A DNA stretch of 64,000 nucleotides from Sympetrum striolatum (GCA_947579665.1 OX388347.1:24420562-24484561); one strand, 5' to 3'. Positions 11,886 through 24,473 are shown, numbered from the stretch's first letter. A program made the numbers and translations. The notes: generated by a model not told the origin, from the letters alone.

Positions 11886-12180
11886 TTCCTGGTTCAAGGA
11901 GAAGGCATTCAAAGGATGGCCCGTGGTTCGGAGACTTTTAATGGAGAAGGAGGGAACTGAGCGATGGGTTATGATGGAGAGAATCTGCATGCAAAAGGCG
12001 AAAGGAGAGATTCTTTGCGAGGGGAGAGTGACTTTTCCTTCGGTCGTTAGTATTCTTAGGGAGAGTGAGAAAGAGGGGAGAGACGGAGAAAGAAAGAGAG
12101 AGCGTGTTCTCTCCGCAGTTTTACGAGAGCGGCGATAAAATGAGGAGAAGAGTTAATTAAGAACGGGCGGGAGTGCGAAA
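11886..12180 (+). repeat. Purine-rich tract
   Basis: The plus strand is dominated by A and G, with GAGAGA-, GGAGAA- and GAAAGAGAG-like words from about 11895 to 12160. The 71-codon frame through it is Arg/Glu-rich low complexity and not called. Confidence 0.65.
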
Positions 12181-12835
12181 AAAATTAAGGATATATATGA
12201 TAAAACCTTTACGTTTTGAGAGGAAGGGAACGCAGGGGTGGAAAAAATAATTAAGTAGGTCTGGAGGGATTTTTTAATGCGTGAAAAACGTGCGGATTCG
12301 GGCGAGAGTGCGGCAGTTTTTTAAAGCGAGGGATGTAAACCGGAAAAATTATGAGGATGGGGATTCTGACGATAAAAATGAAAAACAGCGTGGGGAATCT
12401 TAATGAAAATATTGCCTACAAAGAAGAGACAGCATAATTAAACGAATGCTGAGATATGAACGAGGAAATAAAAATATGGAGATACTTCTCTAAGAAAAGA
12501 CTATTCATGTTCATGCAGCCGATGTAAATATATCGGATTTATTCACTCCAAAGATTAACATGTAATTTAGATCATGATATGAACTTGGATTGTTGTTGTT
12601 AATTTTGCAGGGACATGAAGATTTAGACACACCAAAATCAATTATACTGCATATTGAAATTTGATTCTACTGTTGTTAAAAACTCAATAATATGTAACTT
12701 AAATTTAGATGTAAAGATACATAACGTATTCGGAAGGTATTGATTTCACTTTTTTCGAGATACAAGATAGCATACAAATCAAATGTATACTCGCAGAAGT
12801 ATTCCTTTTTGAATGTTGGTTGAAATCGACATAAG
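12181..12835. other. AT-rich non-coding stretch
   Basis: Nothing recognisable. The first 200 bases remain moderately purine-rich before typical AT-rich background resumes. Confidence 0.6.
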
Positions 12836-12839
12836 AGGA

Positions 12840-12925
12840 TTTTCGGATAGCCAAGCGGGCAGCGTGTTCTGACTTGCTAATGGCAGTCCTGGGTTCGATT
12901 CCTGGTGAAAGGCCATGTGCAAAAT
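12840..12925 (+). mobile_element. tRNA-derived SINE head
   Basis: A box-like GATAGCCAAGCGGGCAGCG (12846-12864) is followed 28 bases later by a perfect B box GGTTCGATTCC (12892-12902) inside the stem CCTGG/CCTGG-type arms, matching pol III internal promoter spacing. The tRNA-like stretch then dissolves into AT-rich sequence. The acceptor stem does not close, so it is a SINE head, not a tRNA gene. Confidence 0.65.
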
Positions 12926-13059
12926 GAACTAACCTGCCGAAGCACTTTTATTAGAATTATTAATCGAATATAAAATTTTAATAAAATATATATAGGTGAC
13001 ACATCTGACAATTATTAAATTAATATAAAATATCTTAACGGAAGTAAGTTACTTGTATG

Positions 13060-13130
13060 TCACCAACAGAATACCTGCCCAAAAAGTGGAAGACCTGTTT
13101 TCGAGTCCCAGTCATAAAGCTATTTTTCAC
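13060..13130 (+). mobile_element. Degenerate tRNA-derived SINE head
   Basis: A B-box-like GTTTTCGAGTCCC at 13098-13110, with purine-rich sequence upstream and a short T run (CTATTTTTC) just after, resembles an eroded SINE head. No clear A box remains (perhaps around 13060-13080). It lies about 200 bases after a better-preserved head, so it could be a tandem or nested insertion. Confidence 0.35.
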
Positions 13131-13460
13131 TTCTTGTTAAGATTATGTTTATACCGTTTATCTCGAGAAAGGGAGTTTTGTTGAAGCAGAAAATAATTTC
13201 TTCCCTAATGATGTGGTATTTTGCCATTTAATAACATCCTATAGTTCTGAATAGTCCTTTAGTATTGATTCTGTGTTAGCAAAAAACCGCATTTACTGTG
13301 TGATAAGAGAACAATACTTGGCTTCAGACATTGATTTTCGATGAATACCGAACGATTTCCCTGTAAAAGAAAAATGAACGATAATGAAGTTAAGTCAAAG
13401 CTGCTTTGGTTAACGAAATAAAAAAATAGACCTAAAACTACGTTCGGCGAAAAACTGAAA
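13131..13460. other. AT-rich non-coding stretch
   Basis: No feature was recognised. Confidence 0.6.
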
Positions 13461-14240
13461 ACTCGCCTTTGGCAATAGCGCACATTAATTTAAAATCGCC
13501 AAAAGTCTTGAAAACACACGGAAATAAAAAGAGAACCTCTCCTAGGCAAAGGCTCCTCGCGAAAGTCGAAGAATACGAAATGAACGGTGGAAGGGGACCT
13601 CGCTGTAGCCCAGGGGATGAGAAAATCCCTCTGAAAAAGACTTTCATAAAGAAAGTCCTGGAAAATGACGAAGAGAGAGATGCTGGGGGTGGGGTGGAGA
13701 TGAAGGGGAAAGAAGTTGGTCCCTTAGAAGCGGAGGGCGATGGCAAACGAATCTCGCATTGGAGAGGGAAGGAGTTAAAAATAAAAAGAAGCTGGAGGGA
13801 GCGCCGGAGGAGTGTGGGTGGAAATACGCCTTTCGTCCAATCCCGGGCTTGATAATAAAATTCCGTCGCCCCCAAACTCCCAGGGCTCCTCGGCGCCTCC
13901 CAAGGGCACTTCCTTCCCCACTCGTTTCAACTTTTATCCCTCCACCTAAGACTCCTTCCATATCTTCCCTTTTTACCTTCGGAAATCCCCTCCCTAAACT
14001 TAATACCCTGCCAACTCTTCCCATCGACTTTATCTCAAGTTCCTTCGTTTTTTCCTCATTCTATCCAACGGTTACAGATTCCATTATCTACGGCTCTTTT
14101 GTTTCGCCTGTCACTATTTCTCAATCTCCATTCCTCCGCCAAAATCCAACCTTTCAGCCTCGCTTAATCATGTCTATCAAGGCCCTTTTTTCCTCCTCAT
14201 AGTCACGTGACTATTCCCTCCCCCCTCGGAGGTGCAGTTT
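13461..14240. other. GC-richer island: purine block followed by pyrimidine block
   Basis: A+G-rich on the plus strand from about 13560 to 13830, then C+T-rich from 13860 to 14230. Because the two halves are complementary in composition, several long frames (126-147 codons) open on both strands at once. They read as low complexity. No splice-site-bounded exon was convincing. Confidence 0.6.
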
Positions 14241-14940
14241 AAGCGATACTTGCTCTAAGTTGTGTTCCGTGCCTCAGCCTTTTGTTCTCGTGGCTAAATT
14301 ATGAGCTTCTTTTGAGGTACGCGGAATTATGTCAAGTGCTGCTAATGTTCGGCTCGCCCCGATTTTGCTGCAAAGAATTTCGATAAAGGATTCGTTAAAA
14401 TTTTATCGCTATCTAGTTTCTCAAGACCGATACTTCAACGCAGTTTTTCATAAGTGCTGTTTTTTTATTCTAGAAGAAGAAAGAGCTGTAAAGTAGGAGA
14501 GTATTCAAGTGATTTCCATTGATGTAAATATGCTTAGCTTGAGCGTGGGCCATCTAACGTAACGGTAAATAATTCTTGCTTTACAAAAATTATATTCAGA
14601 TATGAAATCGCAAAAATTGGGTTACACGAAGGTTCAGAAAAATCGGCTTGTGAAAGATCGATTCCCGTTTTTATTCTGTAAGTATGGAAAAATTTAGTAA
14701 ATAGGATTTTTACATGAAATATAATCGAATTTAAATACTAAGGTAATTTCACCAGTCTATTGGGATTAATAAAATCCTCAGATTAAAACTGATAAATTAG
14801 GTTTATATTTAATCTGTAGGATAACCTAAAAAGTAGCCTTTTCCGTACTCTTAAATGATCGATCACCGGAAGAGGTGTCTGTGTCTTTGTCTATGTAAGA
14901 ACCCTGCAAGCCGCCTTTCGGCGTGTGGGAGGGGGTGCAA
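14241..14940. other. AT-rich stretch with a possible eroded SINE head
   Basis: GATCGATTCCCG at 14656-14667 resembles a B box, and GGGCCATCTAACGTAACGG at 14548-14566 is A-box-like, but they are about 90 bases apart and the sequence between them is AT-rich. It may be a SINE head with an insertion, or chance. The end (14900-14940) becomes GC-richer next to the LINE remnant. Confidence 0.3.
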
Positions 14941-14944
14941 ACAC

Positions 14945-15463
14945 CTTGACTCTATTTTCCTAAACGGTTGCTTTCGCGTATATTTCGTGGAAAAAATGAA
15001 TTGCTGAAACGATTCGTTCTAGCATCTATTTTCCTAATCTTTCTGGAAGTATCAGAACGGCCCACATAACAGGGGGGTCGCATTATATCGGTAACATCAT
15101 CTGAGAACGTAATTTCCCTGAACTTATTTAATAAATTTATCCTTTGAATTTTTCTTCTATCTTCTAATGATTCCCATCCAGCGTCCTGTAACATCTGAGT
15201 GACTGTTTTATCGTAGCAATTCTTTACACATCGTATCGCCTTTCGTTGTACTTTTTATAAATCCCGAATATGACATTTCTCTGCGGGGATGAACTGCATG
15301 CATACTCAAGGTGAGGCCTAACTAACGCTAAGTAACATCGCTCGCGAACTTTTTCTTCACTCCTACCGACTATTTTTTTAACGAAGCCGAGTTTCATAAG
15401 TGCTTTTCCACATATATTTCGGATGTGGGCACCCCATGCTTCTACAATACTCAGGTGAGACAT
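14945..15463 (-). pseudogene. CR1/L2-like LINE reverse-transcriptase C-terminal fragment with one frameshift
   Basis: Minus-strand translation from 15463 gives a frame containing WGAHIRNICGKALMKLGFVK, then ERCYLALVRPHLEYA. This is the conserved thumb/post-RT region of CR1/L2-type LINEs (family knowledge: ...LGFLRR...ALVRPxLEYA...). After a shift of frame near 15225-15240, the protein resumes as CVKNCYDKTVTQMLQDAGWE, then DDVTDI and GRSD, and ends with NSFFPRNIRESNRLGK (stop at 14952), matching the terminal SFFPRTIREWN block of the family. Thus about 170 residues of the C-terminus survive. The region lacks the catalytic YADD domain and upstream endonuclease, so it is 5'-truncated, as usual for LINE insertions. 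Apart from the frameshift the reading is unusually clean, suggesting a younger insertion than the other two LINE remnants in the window. Confidence 0.88.
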
Positions 15464-18300
15464 GATGCTAACTATTTTCGAAATCGAAATCTTCCGCGGA
15501 TCTGGGGCAAATCACTAATGACTCGTTATCGCACAATGTCTTTTTCCAGAAATGTCACTCCTTGACATTATGTCAGATGAATTCGTTGACATTTTACGCG
15601 TCGTTGGGAAGATCACAAAAGGAAAGCGTCTCGAAGCTTAGAAAAGGGCTTTCCGGGTTGGTTAGAAAAAATATTTATTTCATCCTTTTTGAGCATTCCC
15701 TTAGGATAGATTACTTTAAGATTAATAGTGGCAAATTAGAGGATATGAGCTAAAATTTACGTAAAAAATGACCGAAATATTTTAAACTTAAATATCAATG
15801 ACAAAATAGCTTGTCTTTCATGAGTGGAGGCCCTCAATGCTAGGGTATTTTTCGAAGATAATTTGCTTTCTCACTATACTTGAATTTCTCGTCCACCGAA
15901 AATTCATACGTTCCTCGTATGTTGTGTTGTAGTAATCCATAACTAGGAAATAAAACAGATTTATTTATGTTTGACACCACAGAAAATGAACTGTATCAGT
16001 GGAAATTTTTCTCACCTAATCTTTATCATTTTGAAACCCATGTTTCGGCTGTAATGTATCCACTGTAGTGCATTTTACAGATGAATCAGTTTTTTAACTT
16101 CACAACAGAAATCTATCTACCTAAATTTAAGTCTTTTTTTTAATTTTCAGGCCATTACCATTATATCATTTACAATGTTTGAATGAGACGATGTAAATCA
16201 ATTTGAGAAAAGAACACATTCTATGATGAAGTATGTCTATGAGTGTTCGTTCAGGTAATATCTCAGATATAAATTTTATTTTTCGTAAATTTTGTTCAAT
16301 TAATTGTTGATTTTCAGTATCTGGAAGTAAACTATTTACAGCAGCAGAATGAATTAATAGTAATGAGTGATTATTAAGATAAAGTAAAATGTTATTTATC
16401 TTCATTTCAGAAGAAATTCTAGGATATATTTCGATTGAAAGACATTCCTTCACCTCGTTGCGATTATTTCCGCCTGGAATTGGTTTGAATGAATTGCATC
16501 AATCAAGTTTTAATCAAGGCACGCATTCATTTATTATGATACATTTGAATTGAACGCAATAATTTTAGTTTCAATGAAAACTCGTAAAAACCTTCCAAAT
16601 ATATTTTCAGTAATAGATAGTATCGTCCAATTTTTTTAATGAGGGATTAGTGTAAAACAGTTTGAGGGTATTATGAATATACTGAAATACGTATTAGAAC
16701 TAAAGTACGTCTTGAGTCTTCCTTTTAGAATCTGGGTATGAGTATGATTCCAGCACCTAATATGGTCGAAGAGAAGAAAGATGTTTGTAGCTCATCAGTA
16801 TTGGATGCACCTACGAGTGGGCACATGCACGCAGCGATATTTCCTCTAGCGCTTCCATTTCCGAATTTAAGTTCTAAACGTGTCTTATTTCTCCAATATT
16901 CTCTTCCTGGAGGATGCGCCGCTCGCTATTAAAATTTCCAATTTGGGTGAAAGAGAGAAGTCCTCGCTGCTATCATTCCCGAGTTGCTTTATTGCGCAAT
17001 AATTCCATCCTTCATTTCCTGCTCCAGACATTGGAATATCAAAGGAATCTCCTCCGGCAGATATCTTTTAGACGCCTTTACGGCGAACCCATTTTAATTA
17101 AATAATTTCTCTTCGGAAGAAGACGAACTCTTGGTTATATTACGTATTTCTCTTCGGTCATTTTATCGGAAAGAAGATGATGTTTCAGAAGAGAAAGGAG
17201 ATCTTACTTGCTTTAGTAGAGGGTATTCGATTTTGTTGCTCTTTAAGATCGTACGAAAGGTATCTCTTTTAGTTAAATAAAGATTGAGATTCTAATGAGG
17301 AATTCGTTTTATTAGTTTCCTCGTGAGATACGTCTTTCGATGTATTGTTTCTACAACAATGGCTCCTCCGGAAGATTCTTAGTCTGGGTGAATTCGTAAA
17401 GGAACACGACAATAGACTGCCTAAGGATCACTGTCTACTTCTATGCCATGTTAATCTTTTGGGTCATAAGAAAGCTAAAAATAATTTTCGATTTAAGACA
17501 GCATAGCAAAATTAAACGAAGAAAATCAGGTATGTGAGTTTTTAATTTTACGGTCCGCCCTCATAAAAATAATTTTTCGTTTCAGTTAGGACACACTTAT
17601 CTCAACTTTGAGCAACAAAAATCAAATTGAAGGATAGATGTAATGGAGAATTGACAGAATGGATCACCACTAATTGAGTATAAAAACATTTAGGTCATAA
17701 TCAGTATCGATGATTTTAATAGGTAAAGCTGGGGTTAGGTAAAAAATAGAAATTCATTAATAAGTCTTAAAGAGATTTGGTGCTATACGATTCAAAGAAT
17801 GGACTTTCAAAATGACATTCAATTTTAAAAGTTAACAATGTGGCATCTTAATTTAAACTATGACAGATAAACATAAGTTAATTATTAATTTTCACAGTAA
17901 ATTGCACATATAAAGAGGATTATTTAGCTTAAAATGTACTTTATGTTATCGCACAACGAAAAAATTATGCTGCCATAATTGTAATCTATTCACAGTTAAT
18001 AAGCGCAGACTTAAATATCAGAAAATATTACATCCAAATATCTCTAATATTAGATTATTCTCCGAGTATATTTATGATACATATTAGCACAGCAAACAAG
18101 ATGCATTAGCATAGCAGTATAGGAGTTAATTTCAGCAGCATTTAATTTCCAAATGATCACGTATAAGAAATCATATTTCTAGCATATCGGTGATTATGCC
18201 GAACTTTGATGTAAATGTAATACAGATAATTATTCCCCATCCTATACTTAGACTCGTGTAATGCTTAGGAAGGAGTATCAGCTGACGAGAGTTTTTGAAT
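15464..18300. other. AT-rich non-coding stretch with one exon-like minus-strand frame
   Basis: No recognised gene. The minus-strand frame covering 16166-16487 (about 105 codons without a stop) has a protein-like composition; it is discussed in the findings. Moderately GC-richer patches occur at 16740-17100. The remaining sequence is AT-rich. Confidence 0.55.
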
Positions 18301-18860
18301 TTTTGTCCCTTCCTTTAGCGGCGAAGTGTTTTCCTCGTGTATTTTAGTCGTCGGTGGCCATGGAGACCTTTACAAGCTCTTTTCGTCTGCCGCCATTTTA
18401 TCCTTCTTTACTCCTCCCGGGATGACCCCCTCTCCCTCATTTGCATCCTCCTTCACTTCATCTCCAGTCCCCCTTCTTCTTCCTTTTCTCTTATTCATCC
18501 CCCCTTCGAGCGACAATGCTTTTAGTCCCTCAGCCTCCCCCTCTTTCTTTCCAAGTACCGCATCTTCCCTAATTATTCCCCCATCCACCTCCATTTGGGG
18601 ATGGGTTTGTTTTTTTCCTCCTCGAGTCTTCAGCAGCGAAGAAGGGAGGATATACTTCTTCCCAACTCTTATCTCTTCGAGGCAACGCCCACCTTTCCGT
18701 CCCTTCTGTCTCTTTCGCTGACGTCGGTTCCATCTCCTTATTTTATTTTTTCTCCTCCCGGTCCGTTATTGCCGCCATTTCTCCGAATTCCCACAGTGTC
18801 TCCCTTCAAATTTCTGGGCTTTAGTATCAAGACCAGGCGCGGAGGATTTTAGAAGAGCGA
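18301..18860 (-). promoter_or_regulatory. Pyrimidine-rich island with two YY1/Pho-type boxes
   Basis: GCCGCCATTTTA (18389-18400) and GCCGCCATTT (18771-18780) are both AAATGGCGGC on the minus strand, lying at either side of a C+T-rich tract. The 131- and 85-codon plus frames are Ser/Pro/Phe-rich artefacts of the tract. Motif similarity to YY1/Pleiohomeotic sites is seen; promoter or Polycomb-type function is inferred. Confidence 0.35.
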
Positions 18861-19785
18861 CCGAAAGGAATGCTAATTATTGGAGTCTGGGTCTTCATGA
18901 TTTAAATATTGTATTGCATTGATTAAACATACATATGGTCAAGTTTTTACGTTTTAACGTTTTCGATCCGAGAGATGAACTTTAGAATTTTGTAAAGTAA
19001 AGTTTAGAAGTATTATTTACGTTGGAATGAAGCTCCCGTATTTTTATGTTGTAATACAATTTTTGAAAAGTTGTATTTATTGATGCTTAACTATAATTTA
19101 TTAAATTTACTTAAATATTTATACTGACATTTATCTCCCATCAGAAACTGTACATGTAGTGTGAACTATTAAAATCCTTCACTTTAAATAACTCGTTGAT
19201 AAACTATTATTAAACTGGTTATCTCATTGTCTTCTGAAAAATGTTTGACATTCAGACAATCAAGTTTGCAAAGGAAAACGTAATAATTAAATTAATTAAT
19301 AAGCGTTAAATAAATTAATGTATTTAACAACTTTAAGGATGATTTGATTATCAAAGTCTAAACTGGCTAAGATTTCAAGCATTTGTGGAGTGATTTGCTT
19401 CGTAATCAGCTGAAGTTTGATTCAAGCCTTTTGATCCGTTAATTGTGAATTTTTATGTTGAAAAGTAAAATACATGGGTGTGTACTCCAAAATGTCCTAA
19501 AACCTTAAAAATGTACAGAATTTTATCATGTAAAATGAATTTACAAGGTTTCTATAAAAGCAAGTTATTTTACAGGAGCACTTGATTTCGATGATGAACA
19601 TGGTTCATGCACTCTTTCCGTTTTAGGAAGATTTGAAATTCATCTGAATGTAACAGAAGGGAGTACGGAGCAAAAACTCGCTATTTGTTTTGTATTAAAA
19701 AGCAACGACCCTTTTAGCCGGGGTCAGGCGCTCTTTGCAACTTCTGGAATATCTAATAGCTTCTAAATATTTCACAAAAACCTTT
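18861..19785. other. AT-rich non-coding stretch
   Basis: No gene was found. A TATAAAAG word at 19553-19560 has no initiator-like sequence at the expected distance and is treated as chance. Confidence 0.6.
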
Positions 19786-20110
19786 TTCTCAAATTTCTCC
19801 GTTTTCTCAAGAAACCCTTCTCCGCTCCTCTTCCTTGAGAAAATTCCATCTTAATACCCTTCATTACTCCAGCCGCCATCTTTTTTATTTTCCCTTCTCG
19901 TCTTTCCACCTTTTTGCCCCTTCTCTTCCTTTCCAGTCTTCCCTTCTTCGGATATTTTTTCCTCCTCCCGTCTTCCCCTTCCCCGCTTTATTTCCCTCCC
20001 CCCTCTTTTACCCTGTCGACCGTTAGTCACACGCGGCGTAAGAAATGCTAACGAACCCTGCAAATGGAAATAGGGGAGGTGAGTTGGGGAGGAGGGAGAA
20101 TTCGCTCGCA
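19786..20110 (-). promoter_or_regulatory. Pyrimidine-rich island with a perfect YY1/Pho-type box
   Basis: GCCGCCATCTT at 19872-19882 (AAGATGGCGGC on the minus strand) sits at the start of a C+T-rich run that ends near 20010. A short purine-rich run (20065-20100) follows. Overlapping frames on both strands are low complexity. Confidence 0.35.
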
Positions 20111-21240
20111 AAAAAATAAGTGCAGAGCCGAATGCTAAGCGTGGAATGGAGATTGCCTCCTTTGCTGTACTGCCTTTTTACTGCGCAAACTTCGCCGGTT
20201 TACGTAATGGGCGCTAGTTAAAATTTTTACGTTGCCTACATTTACCTGCGTCCAATTCGAAGTATATTTGTTGTTTGGAAAATATTTTACAGCTTCAATT
20301 AAGAGCCATAGGCTACAATTAGAAGTAACGATAATTCCATTATGAGTGAACGTCGGAAATTTACAGGTATTCACTCTTAAAGAAGTCTCAGTACAAATAT
20401 TTTACTCTATTCTATATCATAGAAAGGGGAGGTTAATTATATTTAAACGACCCAAAAAGGGTACAACCGTAACCGTATTTATTAATGTGTTAGTACATTT
20501 GATATTTAATGACCAATCTCCCGTGTTCAAATGGTACTAGATGTTAATATTGTAATGTTATTGTGAAGAAATGTATAATTTTTAGCTTAGAAATTTCTGG
20601 ATATATCTGAGTATTAATGTAATAGATAAAAGAAACTGAAGTGAAGGATATAGAGATAGATTTTGCATCATTTTCAGTACGATTTCTTAGGTCACTAACC
20701 AGGGAATTATGCTCGATTCAGAAATTTTGGCTTACATTATTTTTAAGCATTGACGACATATCGTTTGCATAAACTTTGAGAAGTACTTCTTATTTTCATA
20801 ATTAAAGATAATAATTCATCAAAAATTTAATTCTAAAGCAAAAAAGCAAAGATTTAAACCGAAATAGAATGAAAGAGTTTGTAGACAATGCAAGGAATTG
20901 GGAACCCATGTTACATCGTATATATTCACAGTTGGATGACAAGTGAAATTCAGCTTCACGTGAAAATTTAAATAAAATAATGTAATTATTTCTTCCTCCA
21001 TTCCATAAAAATGGCAACATTAAAAAGTACACTATCTTCATAAAAGTACAAATTTCTTCAACCATTTAATGCTGCATTGCGTTTCGAATGAAAAATGGTA
21101 TGGATATATCAGTCACATTTCTGCGTAAAAATTAACGGTAAAACGATAAACGCTGAAAATTATTTTCGTGATTGACTCGTTACTTAATTTTATTGATTGT
21201 GACTTTCGAAAATCGTCCATTAAAACCTCCGCTTTTCCCG
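20111..21240. other. AT-rich non-coding stretch
   Basis: Nothing recognisable. Frames of 60-87 codons are Phe/Leu/Asn/Ile-rich with no domain. Confidence 0.6.
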
Positions 21241-21660
21241 ACTTATTTATAAAAGGGCTTGTTTACCGAAATTCTGACATCCATTCAGGGACCTGCGAAG
21301 TTTAGGGACTTTTTTCCCTCTCATCCAATGAACCCCGACTCCACTTTTCCAATCCGGCGCATAACTCGTTTCACTTATTTCCATCTATCACTCTCCCTTG
21401 ACATTTTCCTCAATCTCCTTCTGTTACACCTCCCCTTTCATCCTTCTTTCCCGTCTCCTTCATCCCAGCCGACTGATTGGAGCCAGGCTTAATTTGACTT
21501 TGCACAGACTTTTCCTTCCCGTCCCGGCTTTTATCCTTCCTTATTTTATTCAACCCGCCCCTCCTTCATTTTCTTCCGTCTAAACCCGGACTCCACCTCC
21601 AATTTTCCCCGAAACTCCTTTTTTCTTACTCCCCCAATAGAGGGCCATGCAAACATAATT
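21241..21660 (+). other. Pyrimidine-rich island preceded by a TATA-like word
   Basis: TATAAAAGGGC at 21248-21258 resembles a TATA box. The nearest initiator-like TTCAGG has its A at 21287, about 39 bases downstream, somewhat further than the usual 30-33. C+T-rich sequence follows to 21640, interrupted by a CCAATAGAGGG patch. No convincing coding sequence follows, so promoter status is weak. Confidence 0.25.
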
Positions 21661-22490
21661 TCCAATTTTTTTCTTTTAGCTTCTTAATGGAATTTTAGCA
21701 CTAAGCCCCTAATGAAGTACTAAGGCTTTTGGGGTTTTATTTAATTTATTTATACTCATGCAAATGTGAATGAAATTGATTGCCCATATATGTACTAATC
21801 AAATATTGCTACGAAAAATTCAAAGAAGTTAAATTATTTGTTTTTCATGAAGTACTTCTTATGGTAGAATTCCACGCTCCCAGTTTTAGACCACATTTCT
21901 TACATATTGCCTCGCCATCTTGATGTTAAATCTCATCATACAATCCTGTGCTTCCTTTAAAAATTTACAAGTTTTCTTACTTTCTTTGTTTTTTAAATTT
22001 TAGTTTGACATACTTTCCGAATTTAAGTTTCCTATACAAATTATTTTATAGTTATATATTTTTATTTTCCCTATTTATAGCCATATCTCTTTCAATAACA
22101 TAATTATTCTTTTAAATGATTTAATACAGCTAGCGCAAATTCACTTTTCCTTTCGAAAAACATTATTTTTTGTTTTAAACATGTTTTGTCGTTGAAAACA
22201 TACTAAGGAGGGAGTGCTGATGAAACGTAATGCAATTTACTATGATTAATTATTGAAAAATATGTGTATGACGTCTTAAGAATCTGTTAAACCAAAACCC
22301 TTGCTTCTGATTGAATTACGATGCGAACTCATCTTCAGGAATAATTATACTATCTACAGCATCACAATACATTATTTTATTTACTTGTCAGGTCAGTTGA
22401 AGTGAAAAACGGTCATGAATGCTCCTGTAAAATGAAATTTAGTGAACGAAAATCAACGCTGAGAAACTCTTATATAAATGCAGAATTATT
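21661..22490. other. AT-rich non-coding stretch
   Basis: No feature beyond an ATGCAAAT octamer at about 21759. Confidence 0.6.
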
Positions 22491-22930
22491 CAAATTGACA
22501 AGAAGAGTCTGACACGTTATAGGGGGACTACAAAACCCAAGGAAGACCCCAGTCTCTGAGGAGAAATCCCAAAGGATTCCACAAAACGAATCCCACCATC
22601 CTAAGAATGGTTTCTCCCTCCTTCTAGTACCAGAGAAAACTCTCCCAAATACAGCAATATAGCATTCTTAAGGTTTATTCACTTCCATCTCACGGAGTAC
22701 AGTTTGTATATTCAGCGGCGCTCATCCCAACCATCAACTCTCTACCAGTTCATTTAATTCCTTCTCGCAAACATCTCGTGGGAATCGCCCTCTACCACTG
22801 TTTTCACGCTCGAATCAACACTTGTCCTATCACATTACATAACAGCCCCTACACTGCATTTACTTTTTAGTAAGTACATTTTCAGGTCTAAGCTGATCGG
22901 TTGCCTAACACCCACATCCAAGCGAAAGAA
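22491..22930. other. Compositionally distinct C+A-rich block, unidentified
   Basis: This block differs from its AT-rich surroundings: on the plus strand it is rich in C and A with words such as CCCAAGG, CCATCAAC and CACTACATT, and it is not a simple polypyrimidine tract. No frame is clearly coding. It might be an untranslated or terminal part of an old transposon. No family is recognised. Confidence 0.3.
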
Positions 22931-24470
22931 CTTCAAAAATTTAGAGTAGGTTTCCCTGTATTGACAAAAATTGTAAATCCTTTGATAGTTACAAGGTACA
23001 AAATAGAGACAAAGTAGTGGTGAAGATATGTAATTGATAAAGGAATAGTTATAATAATTAAAGTAATGACACAGGCTTATTAAGCCAGTAAATCAAATTT
23101 TAATTCAAAATGAGACGTAACAGTCTTTAAAGAAATAAAATATCGACGCTACGCATGACCCAATGCATGAGAAATTTATAGATGTATACCTAATTCGTGG
23201 TTGAATGTTGTAATTAAATCACGATAATCAACAAATAATAGCATACTAAATTACTGCAGTCTATTTTCCCTTAATTTCATAGAAATATGGCGTTGTTATT
23301 TTTGCTAAAACTATAAGGAACAGATTTATTCATAAATATAACTAAAATTAAAGCAATATTTAACGTGAAAGAGGCATTCTAACTGTTATGTATGTAGAAC
23401 GTAGAAAGCCATGTTAGTGATGGTAATAGCTCTCTTTGTACTTCTATTAGGTAAAATGGTTTAATATAGTTTATAAAACAGATTATTAAGTAGTTTTAAA
23501 TTGCCTTTAAAATAGCTCGTCATAACTATTGGAATTTTATAAAAAGAGAGCGGAAATATATCGTTATAAACCGAACAAACATATACTTATCGGCAAATTA
23601 TTAGATTGGTGTAACGCAATAACGTCTAAATGGAAACATTATATTAATATCTCATTTAGGTTACATATCATAACTGAAAATAAATATATTGAGGTCATGT
23701 TCCGAAAAGAAAGCAAATAAAATATTTTTCCGCTAACTTGTGCTAAAATATGCGTAAAAAATTCGAAATCTCTTTCTGCTTCATCTGACCGAATCATATC
23801 TGATTTGAATTCGTTGACCCTTATCGCCGAATGCGGTTGACCTGAGACCACTCAATCGACGTCGGATCACAAAGTTGTATCGGCCTCGAGGGTGACAATT
23901 GTCTCTCGTCCTTTTCAATTTTGAAATGCGTTCGGTAAAAGGGGAGGAATCGGTTTGCTTTTGTGCGTATACGAGATGATTTGCGATCGAAATAAACTTC
24001 ATCCATTCGAAACCGACGAAGTGATATGTTTGGCGTAAATGGTTCAGAATGTAGAACTTTTATAGGGAGGAATTGCCGGATATCCATCATTTGGGACAAA
24101 TTGACAGAATTCAATCGTCCATAAAACAGTAATCAAACACGAAAACTACCCAAGGCGTTATGCATAAATGTATGAATCTAAACTTAAAAATAAAAACTTT
24201 CTCTTCTGATTTTTCCTTTGATACATCCTCTTCATGGATTCCGACTTTCAAGATAGTACTCCTACGCCTAATTAAGGCTTACCAAGTTTATTGAATGCGG
24301 TGCGGGAATGAATTCCAAATGGAGAATCAAATTTAAAAATGGAGTAGACTTCGTCTGTCGCAATACATTTTTTCATTTCTGCCCCTGGAAGTTATACAAT
24401 TTTGGATTCTTTTCTACGCCGCGGGTTGCGTGTGTGCCAGGATAATGTTGCGTTTGAAGGATTTTTTTAG
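22931..24470. other. AT-rich stretch with a CpG-containing block
   Basis: Background is AT-rich. At 23780-24110 the sequence holds many intact CpGs, and three minus-strand frames overlap, the longest 97 codons (23821-24114). The translations are Arg/Ser/Phe-rich with no known domain. No gene is called. Confidence 0.5.
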
Positions 24471-24473
24471 GGG

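Noticed and set aside
13438..14202. Four frames of 126-147 codons on both strands
   Set aside because: They overlap one another in a purine-then-pyrimidine island and read as low complexity.
21248..21290. TATA-box core promoter
   Set aside because: The nearest initiator-like TTCAGG is about 39 bases away, no downstream element or coding sequence follows, and TATAAAAG words occur elsewhere by chance (19553, 44227).
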